Shown one piece after another: positions 18,730-28,694 of a stretch of 64,000 nt of DNA. The notes under the pieces are model-generated. The model did not search any database. It was given only the letters and a program-made list of their open reading frames with translations, and was not told the DNA's origin. Origin of the DNA: Stutzerimonas stutzeri (GTDB lineage Bacteria > Pseudomonadota > Gammaproteobacteria > Pseudomonadales > Pseudomonadaceae); assembly GCF_000219605.1 (NCBI RefSeq), contig NC_015740.1, positions 2,604,001 to 2,668,000 of the forward strand. The letters are read 5' to 3'. The position numbers were made by a program, and so were the translations under genes. Numbering within the stretch: position 1 is the first letter of the stretch; every line of letters begins with the position of its first letter.

Positions 18730-21237
18730 ATGAGTAAAATAGAAAGCCTAGTTGTTTACAAAGACCGCGTGGTAGGGGAGGATCGCGGCGTTGTAAAGCC
18801 AGTGTTACTAATAGATGAAAATGGCAACTATCGCACTTTAGAAAAATCTAGATTTCCATCCGGCGTCTACATTTCAAAAGGTTATTCTATAATCGATACC
18901 TCGTATGAGGAAAATCAGCTATTTATAATCGAAGAACACCATAAAGACGAGCAAAAAACAGAAGAACATGGCATTGATCGCTACTGGGCAATGGGCAAGG
19001 ACGCAACACCTCTCCCTCCTAATAGCTTGCTTCCGGTAGTAAATTGCAAACTTCCGCCAATAGAGACAGGAATTCTAAGTGAGTCAGTAAAAGCCCCTTC
19101 AGGGTTATTCTTTATTTTAGACAATGATGAGTACAAACTTTACGGGCCAGTTCAAGCCTCAACCGCGCCTGGCGAATCAACACAAGTTGTAGAGGCTGCG
19201 GCAACACCGAAGCTTTCCTTCGGAACAGATTATTTAGGAGTATTCGATACCCGCGAGATATATGATTGCCTAGTTAATATAACAATTAATGGACAGAACT
19301 GTACCTTTCTAACCTCGGCGAATGACCTGGCCAACCATCGGCATACGACGCAGGATTTCTTAGCCGACCGCAAACTTATTAAGCACTTCAACAAGCTTCA
19401 AGTTGGAAAAAACACCAAAAATATTTCTAAGAAAGAAGCTGAGAGACTATCAACCTCTATCGCTGAGTTCGAGCGTCTTCGACGCGCGTCGAATACAAAG
19501 GATGAGCGTCTAGAACGTCTAAAAGGTATGCTAAATAGATACCTTAGTGAATCTGATGTCGGATACCAAATAGTCAAGGATTACTTTGAATCAACAGCTG
19601 GAGCCAGATTTTTAACCCAGTATGTTGAAGCCAATCAAGAGACGCTACTTGGCGCTCATATTCAAAAAATCAAGAATGACGTTGATCGTCGCGAAACCGA
19701 ACTAAAACAAAAACTCTATACCATTGAAGCACAAATCAACACAAAACAAGATGAGTTAACAAGCGTTCACGGAAAAGTGGAGAAAGCAAAAGCAGAAGCG
19801 GAACAAAAGATTGCTGATGTAAAAGCTGAAGCAGACGAGCAAATTCAGGAGCTCATGCGGGCGCGCGAACAACAGCTTCAAGAAGAAATAAATAATAAAG
19901 AAAAAGCATTAGAGCAAAAAACAATAGAGCTGGAAGAAATTTGCTCGCGCCTAAATATTGCAAATAATATTGAAGCAATGGAGCGCGCAGATATTTTCTA
20001 TCAAGAAAACAATAAGCGACTCGAAGTTGCCGCCAAAGCCTATCAAGACCAGCTTCAAAACACCGATGAGCTTTCAAAAAGAATCAGTGAGTACCATGTA
20101 ATTGGCAGAGTTTTAAAAGGCGGAAATGTCACGCAGGAATCTCAGATCGAATATGCACCTGTAGACTTTGCATCTATTAATCCAGCCCATGCCTCTGACC
20201 TCGTGGATCGCGTAAGAAGTTATCTTGACTGGGATAACGGTAAGACATTTTCCAGTGCAGAACTGAGCAATCTACTAATTAGCACTACGCAGTCGTTCCT
20301 AACTGTGCTCGCTGGGCCTCCTGGGGTAGGGAAGACATCTACCGTAGTTCGTATGGCTCAAGCTTTAAAATTAGGATCTCCTGACACTCATAAAAACTTT
20401 CTCTATATGCCAGTTTCACGCGGCTGGGTTTCGGGGCGAGATATCTTGGGATTCTACAATAGCTTGAATAGTACGTACCAACGTGCCCGTACTGGTCTTT
20501 ATGATTTCCTTGATAGGAAGGACTCTGGAACACGCACTCTACAAATGGTGTTGCTGGATGAGGCAAATCTTTCTCCAATGGAACACTACTGGTCTGATTT
20601 TTTGGGCATGTGTGATGAAGAAGGCCGTAATCGCCCGATAGATACTGGAATGCCCGACCCGGCTAAGCGCTACCTCAAAGTGGGAAAAAACGTCCGCTTT
20701 ATCGCAACAATAAACCATGATTCAACTACAGAGCGCTTATCTTCTAGATTGATAGACCGAGTTCCAGTTATTTCGATTGATCATGAAGATGATATAGACT
20801 ATGGCTTTGAAACAAAAGACTTGATGCTTGATGGCGCAATCGACTACGCGCTATTTGAGAAATTCTTTAAAAGTACAAGCGATGACGCAGAGCTATCTAC
20901 GTCCCACAAAGTTCTCTTGGAGGAGTTAATTACAACCCTAGGTCAGCGTGACGCAGAGCTTGGGCAGCCGGTGAGAATATCTCATCGAAAGCGCGCAGCC
21001 ATTACGAATTACTATACGGCTGCAGTGGCTAACGAACTTATGGATCCGGATGTTGCATTTGATTTTGCCGTATCTCAACATATATTGCCTCACATTGAGG
21101 GTTACGGCTCTAAATTCAGGAATAGAATTCTAAAAGTACAAGATGCACTTGGAAAGGCTTTCCCGCGCTCTAACAAACATCTTGAGAGAATCCTGACAAG
21201 CGGCAATGACTTTACTGGAACTTACTCGTTCTTTTAA
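18730..21237 (+). CDS. McrB-like AAA+ NTPase with long coiled coil (type IV restriction/defence)
   Basis: An 835-residue protein. Residues 1 to about 300 match no domain I recognise and may be the target-sensing part. About 305-455 is a highly charged heptad-rich coiled coil (KVEKAKAEAEQKIADVKAEA). About 500-800 is an AAA+ module of the McrB group: Walker A GPPGVGKTS near 529-537, Walker B VLLDEANLS near 607-615, and a sensor region IATINHDSTTERLSSRLIDR near 658. McrB-type rings hydrolyse NTP to drive an McrC-type nuclease, which is encoded 9 bp downstream. The coiled coil between sensor and motor recalls the CoCoNuT branch of McrBC systems, proposed to target RNA; that link is an inference. 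GC and codon use are clearly lower than in neighbouring core genes, a sign of transfer. Confidence 0.85.
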   Translation: MSKIESLVVYKDRVVGEDRGVVKPVLLIDENGNYRTLEKSRFPSGVYISKGYSIIDTSYEENQLFIIEEHHKDEQKTEEHGIDRYWAMGKDATPLPPNSLLPVVNCKLPPIETGILSESVKAPSGLFFILDNDEYKLYGPVQASTAPGESTQVVEAAATPKLSFGTDYLGVFDTREIYDCLVNITINGQNCTFLTSANDLANHRHTTQDFLADRKLIKHFNKLQVGKNTKNISKKEAERLSTSIAEFERLRRASNTKDERLERLKGMLNRYLSESDVGYQIVKDYFESTAGARFLTQYVEANQETLLGAHIQKIKNDVDRRETELKQKLYTIEAQINTKQDELTSVHGKVEKAKAEAEQKIADVKAEADEQIQELMRAREQQLQEEINNKEKALEQKTIELEEICSRLNIANNIEAMERADIFYQENNKRLEVAAKAYQDQLQNTDELSKRISEYHVIGRVLKGGNVTQESQIEYAPVDFASINPAHASDLVDRVRSYLDWDNGKTFSSAELSNLLISTTQSFLTVLAGPPGVGKTSTVVRMAQALKLGSPDTHKNFLYMPVSRGWVSGRDILGFYNSLNSTYQRARTGLYDFLDRKDSGTRTLQMVLLDEANLSPMEHYWSDFLGMCDEEGRNRPIDTGMPDPAKRYLKVGKNVRFIATINHDSTTERLSSRLIDRVPVISIDHEDDIDYGFETKDLMLDGAIDYALFEKFFKSTSDDAELSTSHKVLLEELITTLGQRDAELGQPVRISHRKRAAITNYYTAAVANELMDPDVAFDFAVSQHILPHIEGYGSKFRNRILKVQDALGKAFPRSNKHLERILTSGNDFTGTYSFF

Positions 21238-21246
21238 GGGGCCTCC

Positions 21247-23157
21247 ATGGAACTTCATTTTGAAATTAAAAATGGCAGTCGTCGAGGCCACAGATTCAGC
21301 CTAAAGGACTTGTCTTCAGCGCCCGAGGCGGAAATACCTTGGGTGCTAGAGGATGAGATAATTCAATTCGAGTTATTAGTCCCGAAGAAATATCGCTCAG
21401 CGGTGCTGCAGCTCTACCAACATAGCATTACATGCTCCAGAACTGTGGACTGCGAGGAGGATCTCGATCTAGTAAAATTCATTTGGTCGCCAGATGCCAG
21501 GGAATATGCAACAAATAGCAAGTTGTTCTGGAATTACTTCGGAATTGCAGAGCTTAATGTGCTTCTCTTTAATGAAAATCTAGAGCTCATCGACCTGGTT
21601 AACTTTCAGCCACTACAAGTTGCTGCCACCAAGAGCTCAGCTGACAAAGTTGAGAAAATGTTTGAGTACCTGGCCAGTATTTCCAGCGAGGCGCTCCATT
21701 CAGTATTTAGCGCAACTCGGCATACAGTAGGATTCGAAGATGGCTTGGTATCTCCAAACTATGCTTTTGAACGCCTAGAGCACGCTATTTTAGCTCTCAA
21801 AGACTTACTGCCCCATGTTCTGCATAACCCGCTTACACGACTGGTTCCAGAGCATAAGCTCATCCCCCTGAGTGGGCGAGAAGAGTTAGATGACTCCTCT
21901 ATTGGATGGCTGATGGAGAATTTATCTGTACTTCAATCAACAGATCACTCAGAAGATGCTCATATTTATTACGATGGGGATCATTTCAAAGCATCCGCCC
22001 TGCTCCTTCCAGTACTCGCCGAGCAGACTGATATTTACGAGAATCGAGTGATTCATGGATTCATTGACCAATTAATCAGAACTGCGCAGACATTAGGCAC
22101 CCGTATGGACTCGGAGATAGCCAAACGAGCAAATGCTACAAATCTACCTACTGGATACATATCTTTCTTTGAAAAGGCGACTCGATTTAAAGCTCAATTA
22201 ATAGGCACTCAAATAAACAAGATTGACGCGCTAATCTCAATTCTAAATCAATTTAAAACCTTACTTGAGCGAAAGGTTCCTGTAAAGATATCTATCTTAG
22301 AACGCCCGATTATTACACCTAAGGCTCATGGAAAACATGCTTACAGAGACTTGTTTCTTGAAATAATCAAGTGGCATGAAAAGGGGCAGGTAGACTGGAG
22401 CGCTTACGAAAACCTATTTGCAATCGAGAGCATTCCAATGCTCTTTGAAGCATATAGCTATTTCAGGGTTTTGGAAGCTGCAAATCAGTTCCTAGACAAA
22501 AGTGATAGCCCAAGCAGCAAGATTAAAGATCGCCCGTTGTGCACGTCATTTATCGATCAAAATGGGCACTCCATCGAAATACTTCGGGAGCCAGAATTCT
22601 GGGCAGCCGGTCATAAGCTGCAGCAAGTAGACGGCATAATCAATAGCGAGGGGTACACCATAAACAAAGAATCTAAAAAAGTAAGGCCTCGCAGCCAGAC
22701 AGGTATAAATAGCAAGAGAGTTCCTGACATTGCGATAAAGGTAACGCGCCCCAATAATTCGATTCGCCTAATCATACTTGACGCCAAGTATAGTTATGCC
22801 GACAAGTCTTTCGTGGATTATCTCCCCGATCTCACCATGAAATATGTTCATGGGATTCACAGGATCGGACAGTCGGAGCCCTTAGTTGCGTCGATGTCAA
22901 TATTGCACCCTGATGACCAAGGGGTTTTTAGGAGTTTCCATTATGGCTCACTAAGTGTTTTTGGAGAATCACCTGCTAGCCCCACGCTTCAGTCTTGCGG
23001 CATTATTCTTGGGGAAGATCGATCTTCAGATAAGCTATCATCATTAGTTCATCGACTTTTACAAATTGAAGGGATAAAGCCGCTAATCAACCATCATGGT
23101 GATACAGAAATAATACAGCCTAACTTTGCCAATCAAGGCCTCCTGCCCGCGGCCTAG
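21247..23157 (+). CDS. McrC-like DUF2357 / PD-(D/E)XK nuclease subunit
   Basis: A 636-residue partner of the upstream McrB-like protein. The N-terminal two thirds resemble the DUF2357 region of McrC-like proteins, predicted to be a mainly structural scaffold. The C-terminal part has a PD-(D/E)XK nuclease core: VPDIAI with Asp near 494, followed after one strand by IILDAKY with Asp 512 and Lys 514. The catalytic residues are intact. In McrBC-type systems this subunit stimulates NTP hydrolysis and cuts nucleic acid. It is translated from an ATG just after the upstream stop (GGGGCC spacer), so the two form one operon. No methyltransferase is nearby, as expected for a modification-dependent or non-DNA-methylation system. 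Confidence 0.85.
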   Translation: MELHFEIKNGSRRGHRFSLKDLSSAPEAEIPWVLEDEIIQFELLVPKKYRSAVLQLYQHSITCSRTVDCEEDLDLVKFIWSPDAREYATNSKLFWNYFGIAELNVLLFNENLELIDLVNFQPLQVAATKSSADKVEKMFEYLASISSEALHSVFSATRHTVGFEDGLVSPNYAFERLEHAILALKDLLPHVLHNPLTRLVPEHKLIPLSGREELDDSSIGWLMENLSVLQSTDHSEDAHIYYDGDHFKASALLLPVLAEQTDIYENRVIHGFIDQLIRTAQTLGTRMDSEIAKRANATNLPTGYISFFEKATRFKAQLIGTQINKIDALISILNQFKTLLERKVPVKISILERPIITPKAHGKHAYRDLFLEIIKWHEKGQVDWSAYENLFAIESIPMLFEAYSYFRVLEAANQFLDKSDSPSSKIKDRPLCTSFIDQNGHSIEILREPEFWAAGHKLQQVDGIINSEGYTINKESKKVRPRSQTGINSKRVPDIAIKVTRPNNSIRLIILDAKYSYADKSFVDYLPDLTMKYVHGIHRIGQSEPLVASMSILHPDDQGVFRSFHYGSLSVFGESPASPTLQSCGIILGEDRSSDKLSSLVHRLLQIEGIKPLINHHGDTEIIQPNFANQGLLPAA

Positions 23158-23158
23158 C

Positions 23159-23331
23159 CAACCAAGGTGATCGATGATCAGGCTTTGGCTAACTGGAGGA
23201 AGGATAGTAGCGCCAGCATCGCGGATACGAGCAGCCACTGGGGGATCTCGACGGCTGGCGTGAAACGGGCTTGCAAGACATCAAAAACATGTGAAGCCAT
23301 CTGTAGGCGTAGATTATTTCTTTGCAATTAA
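23159..23331 (+). pseudogene. Remnant: C-terminal HTH end of a second serine recombinase
   Basis: Reads in one frame as VIDDQALANWRKDSSASIA... ...HWGISTAGVKRACKT, ending at TAA 23329-23331. It aligns without gaps for about 40 codons with the last part of the recombinase at 16860-17420, with clear nucleotide divergence. It has no start and no catalytic domain. It therefore looks like the 3' end of a related recombinase gene left after the defence genes entered, or one half of an imperfect direct repeat flanking that cargo. Confidence 0.75.
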
Positions 23332-23351
23332 CGGATTCTTGGGGCTACACA

Positions 23352-24155
23352 ATGGATACCGATACCCGCCTATTTCGATACAAATACCGAGACTGCAATC
23401 CATCCAACCTAAAAATAATAACGGAAGGTACCCTTTATTTTAGCAGTCCGACTAACTTCAACGATCCTTTCGATAGCTCACCTGCATACGATTTAAAATC
23501 CATCGATGAGATATTCAGAAGAAGACCTGATTTAATAAAGCGTGTCGGAGACTCCATGGGGCTAAGCCCTGCAAGGAGACTCATGAAGAAGACTCAGTTC
23601 ATTGCCAATGCACGAAAATGCGTGGAGTCAGGCGAGTGGGCCAAGAGCCTAATGTCTACAGTCGGAGTTTTTTGCGTGAGCCGGAATCCTTGCAATCCAC
23701 TAATGTGGGCGCACTACGCAAAGGATCATAGCGGCTTCGTGGTTGAATTCAAAATAGACATGAATTCTCCACGCGAGCTTTTAGAAAGCATCATCCCCAT
23801 GCCAGTTAATTATTGCAAAGAAACGCCTATTTTAGATTGGGGGGCATCGGGCCGCAACATCGAAGACTACCTTCTTACCAAGAGTCCTGACTGGGAGTAC
23901 GAGGAAGAAGAGAGGATTTTAGATGTCACCGGAGGGCCGGGAGTTTATCCATACTCTAGAGAGCACTTTCTCTCTTCAGTAATTGTAGGAGTCCGAACAA
24001 GTGCAGACGACCTTCATTTGATCAGAGCAGCAGTAGAAAAAGCCAGCACGGATATAGGCCGATCTATTCCTATCTATCAAGCCAGATTATCTAACACTGA
24101 TTACAAGGTATATATTCCTGATCATCCAGACTCCCGGCTTAGCTCAGCAAGATAA
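23352..24155 (+). CDS. DUF2971 domain protein
   Basis: A 267-residue protein starting MDTDTRLFRYKYRDCNPSNL. The upstream in-frame start at 23322 is less likely, because it lies inside the tail of the recombinase remnant. It has the family hallmarks: an opening LFRY segment, SSPTNFNDPFDS near residue 38, and FCVSRNPCNPLMWAHYAKDHSGFVVEF near 110-140. DUF2971 proteins are single-domain proteins of unknown biochemistry, often found in mobile and defence islands. It follows the McrBC-like pair on the same strand but is separated by the recombinase remnant, so it may be independent cargo. AT-rich like its neighbours. Confidence 0.8.
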   Translation: MDTDTRLFRYKYRDCNPSNLKIITEGTLYFSSPTNFNDPFDSSPAYDLKSIDEIFRRRPDLIKRVGDSMGLSPARRLMKKTQFIANARKCVESGEWAKSLMSTVGVFCVSRNPCNPLMWAHYAKDHSGFVVEFKIDMNSPRELLESIIPMPVNYCKETPILDWGASGRNIEDYLLTKSPDWEYEEEERILDVTGGPGVYPYSREHFLSSVIVGVRTSADDLHLIRAAVEKASTDIGRSIPIYQARLSNTDYKVYIPDHPDSRLSSAR

Positions 24156-24679
24156 CTTGATGCGATAGCAGCACGTTCGACGGAGATCGATTATCACACA
24201 GTTATGGAGAGGAGAACGCGCAATCTCGCACGTTCGATCCTCAACCATGATGCTCGGTCATACCTGCCGCAAACAGCCGGAGAGATGCACCGAGCCTGGG
24301 AAAGGCAACAGCCCAGCGAGGCGACCGCCGAGTACCTACTGCTACTTTGAGCTTCAGGCGTACAGCCCCTCTCACTGCCCCGACAGATCGGCCAGCAGTC
24401 ACGGGTGATGACGAACCTGACATAGCTGGCTGAGAGGTGATGGCACTCAGTCGAGGCTGGCTACCTGCGATGACTCGCGGGGTGTAGCGGTGGATGGCGA
24501 AGCCACTCTATGAGTGTCTTTGAGCTGTCCTTCATCCATGGTTATTACCATCAATCCATCAATGAAGAACGAAGCAATGAGACAGCATCAAGTCTGTCTT
24601 GCGGGGGACACTGCCAGATGCTCTTCAAGCTGCACCGCAAGTTGCTCTTGATGCCTCCCCAACCCTGCTGACACAGGAT
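24156..24679. other. Gene-free stretch before the IS3 element
   Basis: About 520 bp in which no open frame resembles a gene. GC is intermediate. It contains GCACGTTCGA twice (about 24170 and 24227) as a short direct repeat of unknown meaning. Nothing else is recognisable. Confidence 0.5.
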
Positions 24680-24721
24680 CGATGAACCGCCCCGGGAATT
24701 CCGGAGGCTCTTTGGTGTGAG

Positions 24722-25944
<1,223 letters not shown>

Positions 25945-26397
25945 GGCTCCATCCTCTCAAGAGTTGGAGCCTCCGGGAAAGCCGGGGCGGTTCACGATGA
26001 TCACCGATGACGATGTTGTCAGCGATCATCCCCGTCAGTGGCTGTCAGGAAGCCCAAGCCCCACTGCCAGACCACCTCCTGCTCATCTTCATGTACCTCC
26101 AGATGACTCCGCCCAGGAGTTTCCCCATTCGCCTCTGTCATCCATCAGCCCTAGCCTCAGCACAGTAGCGACCTAGGCAACCACTGCTGCCCAGGCTTTG
26201 GCCCATGGATGGCATCCAGGCACCGGGGATCTCCTGGGCAGGTCACCAGCATCAACCCTGCATCCCTTGCAGATTCCCCCTCAAACCCAGCCCGTTTTGT
26301 CCAGCCGTCCGAGCCGTCCGTGTTTCCCTTGTAGATGGGAGCTGGTGGCATGGATGGAAGGGACTCTGACGGCTGAACCAAAAGGAACATCTACGCC

Positions 26398-27216
26398 ATG
26401 AAAAGCAAACGAACTGGAAAGACCTTCAACTACACCCCCTCCACCTGCCCGAAGCACGTCATGCAGACTCTTGGCTTCAGCGAGGAGCAGACCGAGAGGA
26501 TGATCCGGGTTCGCCGGATACTTCCCTTTGTTGAGAGCAGAACAGAACCATGCATTGACGCCCGGAAGCTGTGGGAGAACATTGGCAAACCCTGGGGGAA
26601 GTTCCCCAGTTGGACAGATCATGAGGCAGTGACTTTTTCCGTGTTCATGGAAAAAGGTGAAGTGACCCCACACACCACTGCGACCAAGGGCCGCCCAAGA
26701 ACAGACTACTCGCTCAGTCGCAACTGCTCAGCCCATCTGGCAATGATGGCAAGGACTGCTGAGGGAGACGCTGTCCGCTCGTACTTACTCGACTTGGAAG
26801 AGCTGGCCTTCAAGCTCATCCGCTACACCCCGATCCGGGGCTCCATGCTCACGGAGATCGACAATCAGGTCGCTCATCGGGCGTTTGTCATCGCTGGCGA
26901 GAAGGCTAAGTCTGGAGAGCTACCAAAGAGCATCGTCAGGCAGGAGGCTATGTCGATGAAAGCGTGCCTGATGTCGCTCGTATGCCGAGTGATGACCGGA
27001 CTGTCCGCCAGCGAATGGCGAGCCAAGATAGGCCGCCCCATTCGGGACTCCCTCACTGCCGATGACCTCAATCAATACAGCCGGGCCTACGACTCCGCCC
27101 TGACCATGCTGGCTGGCGGCATGACACTGTCGCAGATCGAAGCCGTACTGAACCAGCCCTACGGAAACAGCGTCGACCCGAGCGACTACATCAAGACCCA
27201 AGCGGAGGTAGCCTGA
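26398..27216 (+). CDS. AntA/AntB-type antirepressor-like protein
   Basis: A 272-residue protein. Residues about 50-145 fit the AntA/AntB antirepressor domain of phages: CIDARKLWENIGKPWGKFPSW, then GRPRTDYSLSRNCSAHLAMMARTAEGDAVRSYLLDLEE. Such proteins relieve lysogenic repression by binding repressors. The C-terminal 120 residues match nothing I know. It is the first gene of a three-gene overlapping operon and suggests a phage or phage-satellite ancestry for this part of the island. The start has a weak ribosome site (GGAAC). Confidence 0.72.
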   Translation: MKSKRTGKTFNYTPSTCPKHVMQTLGFSEEQTERMIRVRRILPFVESRTEPCIDARKLWENIGKPWGKFPSWTDHEAVTFSVFMEKGEVTPHTTATKGRPRTDYSLSRNCSAHLAMMARTAEGDAVRSYLLDLEELAFKLIRYTPIRGSMLTEIDNQVAHRAFVIAGEKAKSGELPKSIVRQEAMSMKACLMSLVCRVMTGLSASEWRAKIGRPIRDSLTADDLNQYSRAYDSALTMLAGGMTLSQIEAVLNQPYGNSVDPSDYIKTQAEVA

Positions 27217-27359
27217 TGCGTCTGCCTGAACTGATCTTCCTGGGCGCCCTGCTGCTCTGGCCTTTGGTTCCCCTGGTGTACCTGCTCTGCATCGTCTGGC
27301 AGACCGACTTCAAGCTGGTAGCTCGATCCAAGCAGAGAACCTCAGAAGGGTCTCGCTGA
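27216..27359 (+). CDS. Small membrane protein (47 aa)
   Basis: The ATG overlaps the antirepressor gene's stop (TGATG). The product has one clear hydrophobic helix (LIFLGALLLWPLVPLVYLLC, residues 6-25) and a short basic tail. A second TGATG overlap links it to the next gene. Translational coupling on both sides argues that it is real despite its size. No family recognised. Confidence 0.6.
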   Translation: MRLPELIFLGALLLWPLVPLVYLLCIVWQTDFKLVARSKQRTSEGSR

Positions 27360-27547
27360 TGAAGAGCATCGCCAGCGAAGTGAGGAAGGCAAGGAGCCGG
27401 AGAGCTTCGGGCTTGGCTACGACTGCTGGAGGCACCGTCCAACATCCGTTGCTGAGCGAGATCCTGGCCGCAGACAAACGCAGATGGAAAGCAGCCCAGC
27501 AGATGAACCTTCCGGTGCTCCGGCTGGCGCCTACAAACAGTAACTAA
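27359..27547 (+). CDS. Small basic protein (62 aa), unknown
   Basis: Starts MKSIASEVRKARSRRASGLA and is rich in Arg/Lys with no membrane helix. It is coupled to the upstream small gene by a TGATG overlap and is followed at once by a strong terminator, so it closes the antirepressor operon. No family recognised; a nucleic-acid-binding role is possible from charge only. Confidence 0.5.
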   Translation: MKSIASEVRKARSRRASGLATTAGGTVQHPLLSEILAADKRRWKAAQQMNLPVLRLAPTNSN

Positions 27548-27550
27548 CAG

Positions 27551-27620
27551 AACCCCCATCACCCTTCGCCTGGACAGCCAGGAGGCCGACTTATCGGCTT
27601 GGTGCTGGGGGTTATTTTTT
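27551..27620 (+). terminator. Terminator of the antirepressor operon
   Basis: Outer arms AACCCCCATCACC / GGTGCTGGGGGTT pair with one mismatch and enclose smaller hairpins. They are followed by TTATTTTTT. A strong, compound terminator. Confidence 0.85.
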
Positions 27621-28020
27621 ACCGTGCCGCCTTCGAGAACGACGACAGTCGAACCGGGTTCATCACCGCCTCGGTCAGGGAGACGGCCAGTTGCTGCCCC
27701 TTCTCGGTCAATTGCACGATCTTCCTGCGGCGTTCCATCGGATCTGGCGATGCCACTATCAATCCGAGTCCTGGTTTTTCGAGACGATGCCATTCCGACA
27801 AGGCCGAGACGTTCCTTGAGCAGGACGATTGGGTCATCCCGAGGTTCTTCTGCAGATCCGCCATCGTGCAGCCAGGGTAGATCGCCGAGTAGAGGAACAA
27901 TGCCACGCCTTGTGCTGGCATCTCTGGGTCAACGCCACGGAACTCCTCAATCGCTTTGAAAAGCTGGACAAGTGCATACCGATCATAAGCCAGGGCGTGT
28001 TTGCTGAATGTGGTTTCCAT
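27619..28020 (-). CDS. MarR-like winged-helix regulator
   Basis: A 133-residue protein with a winged-helix core. TMADLQKNLGMTQSSCSRNVSALSEW looks like the recognition helix, followed by a wing (KPGLGLIVASPDPMERRRKIVQLTEKGQQLA). The end motif VQLTEKG is characteristic of the MarR family. It faces the antirepressor operon tail to tail. A 386-bp gap separates it from the genes read to the right. It probably acts as the island's regulator or repressor; targets unknown. Confidence 0.72.
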   Translation of the reverse strand: METTFSKHALAYDRYALVQLFKAIEEFRGVDPEMPAQGVALFLYSAIYPGCTMADLQKNLGMTQSSCSRNVSALSEWHRLEKPGLGLIVASPDPMERRRKIVQLTEKGQQLAVSLTEAVMNPVRLSSFSKAAR

Positions 28021-28406
28021 GTGCGTCAGACTCCGTCCTTACCGAAATAGAAACCAGAGCTATTCCAGGCCAACTCAAAGCACCTCGGCACTCGGACGTA
28101 CACGTCACCGATGAATAAGCAAAAACGTGCCTTGCCAATAGAGACGCTGAAGCCAAATTGATTGCCGATCATTGGCTGAATCCTCCGATCCATTTGTCAG
28201 ATTCGCTACAGATAGCAAACCGCGCCTGGGCGCTTCAACGTTTCCACTTTCGCCTCTTTTGCAGTACAGAATTGAATGCGTTACTCAATAGTTGGCAGCG
28301 CCAGTCTTTATCGAGGCTGTAGCGGCATCGCGCCCCAATCGGCCAGTCCAGCTAACCGCACACGCATAGTTCAACTCTCGGTCCTGCCTCCCGACGAGAG
28401 GCCCGC
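28021..28406. promoter_or_regulatory. Divergent control region between the marR-like gene and the rightward genes
   Basis: About 390 bp with no gene, between divergent transcription units. It is the natural site for the promoters of both and for binding of the MarR-like protein. No convincing palindrome was picked out by eye. Confidence 0.45.
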
Positions 28407-28607
28407 ATGATCCAGCTCAACAAGATTCTCAAGTCCTTCAAGAAGACCATCGACCAGCTCGAACAACTGACCGCCACCAACAACATCGAGGTCAGCCGCA
28501 ACACCGAGCAGATCGACCGACTGCAAGAGAAGAACCTGCTGCTGATCGCAGAAGCCCAGGCTGCCAAGGAGACCGCCGAGAACCTGAAAGCCCTGATCGG
28601 CCACTGA
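28407..28607 (+). CDS. Small coiled-coil protein (66 aa)
   Basis: Starts MIQLNKILKSFKKTIDQLEQL and is helical with heptads throughout. Similar small coiled-coil proteins of unknown role occur in phage-like islands. It is followed by its own terminator, so it is a single-gene unit. Start chosen at ATG 28407, with GAGAGG upstream as a possible ribosome site. Confidence 0.6.
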   Translation: MIQLNKILKSFKKTIDQLEQLTATNNIEVSRNTEQIDRLQEKNLLLIAEAQAAKETAENLKALIGH

Positions 28608-28651
28608 CCTGACCCGACGATTCACCGGGTCAGCTACAAGCGAACACCCAT

Positions 28652-28680
28652 AGCCCGCCTCTGAGCGGGCTTCGTCTTTT
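28652..28680 (+). terminator. Terminator after the coiled-coil gene
   Basis: AGCCCGC/GCGGGCT stem, 6-nt loop, then TTCGTCTTTT. Confidence 0.8.
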
Positions 28681-28694
28681 CTGGAGGACAGAAC

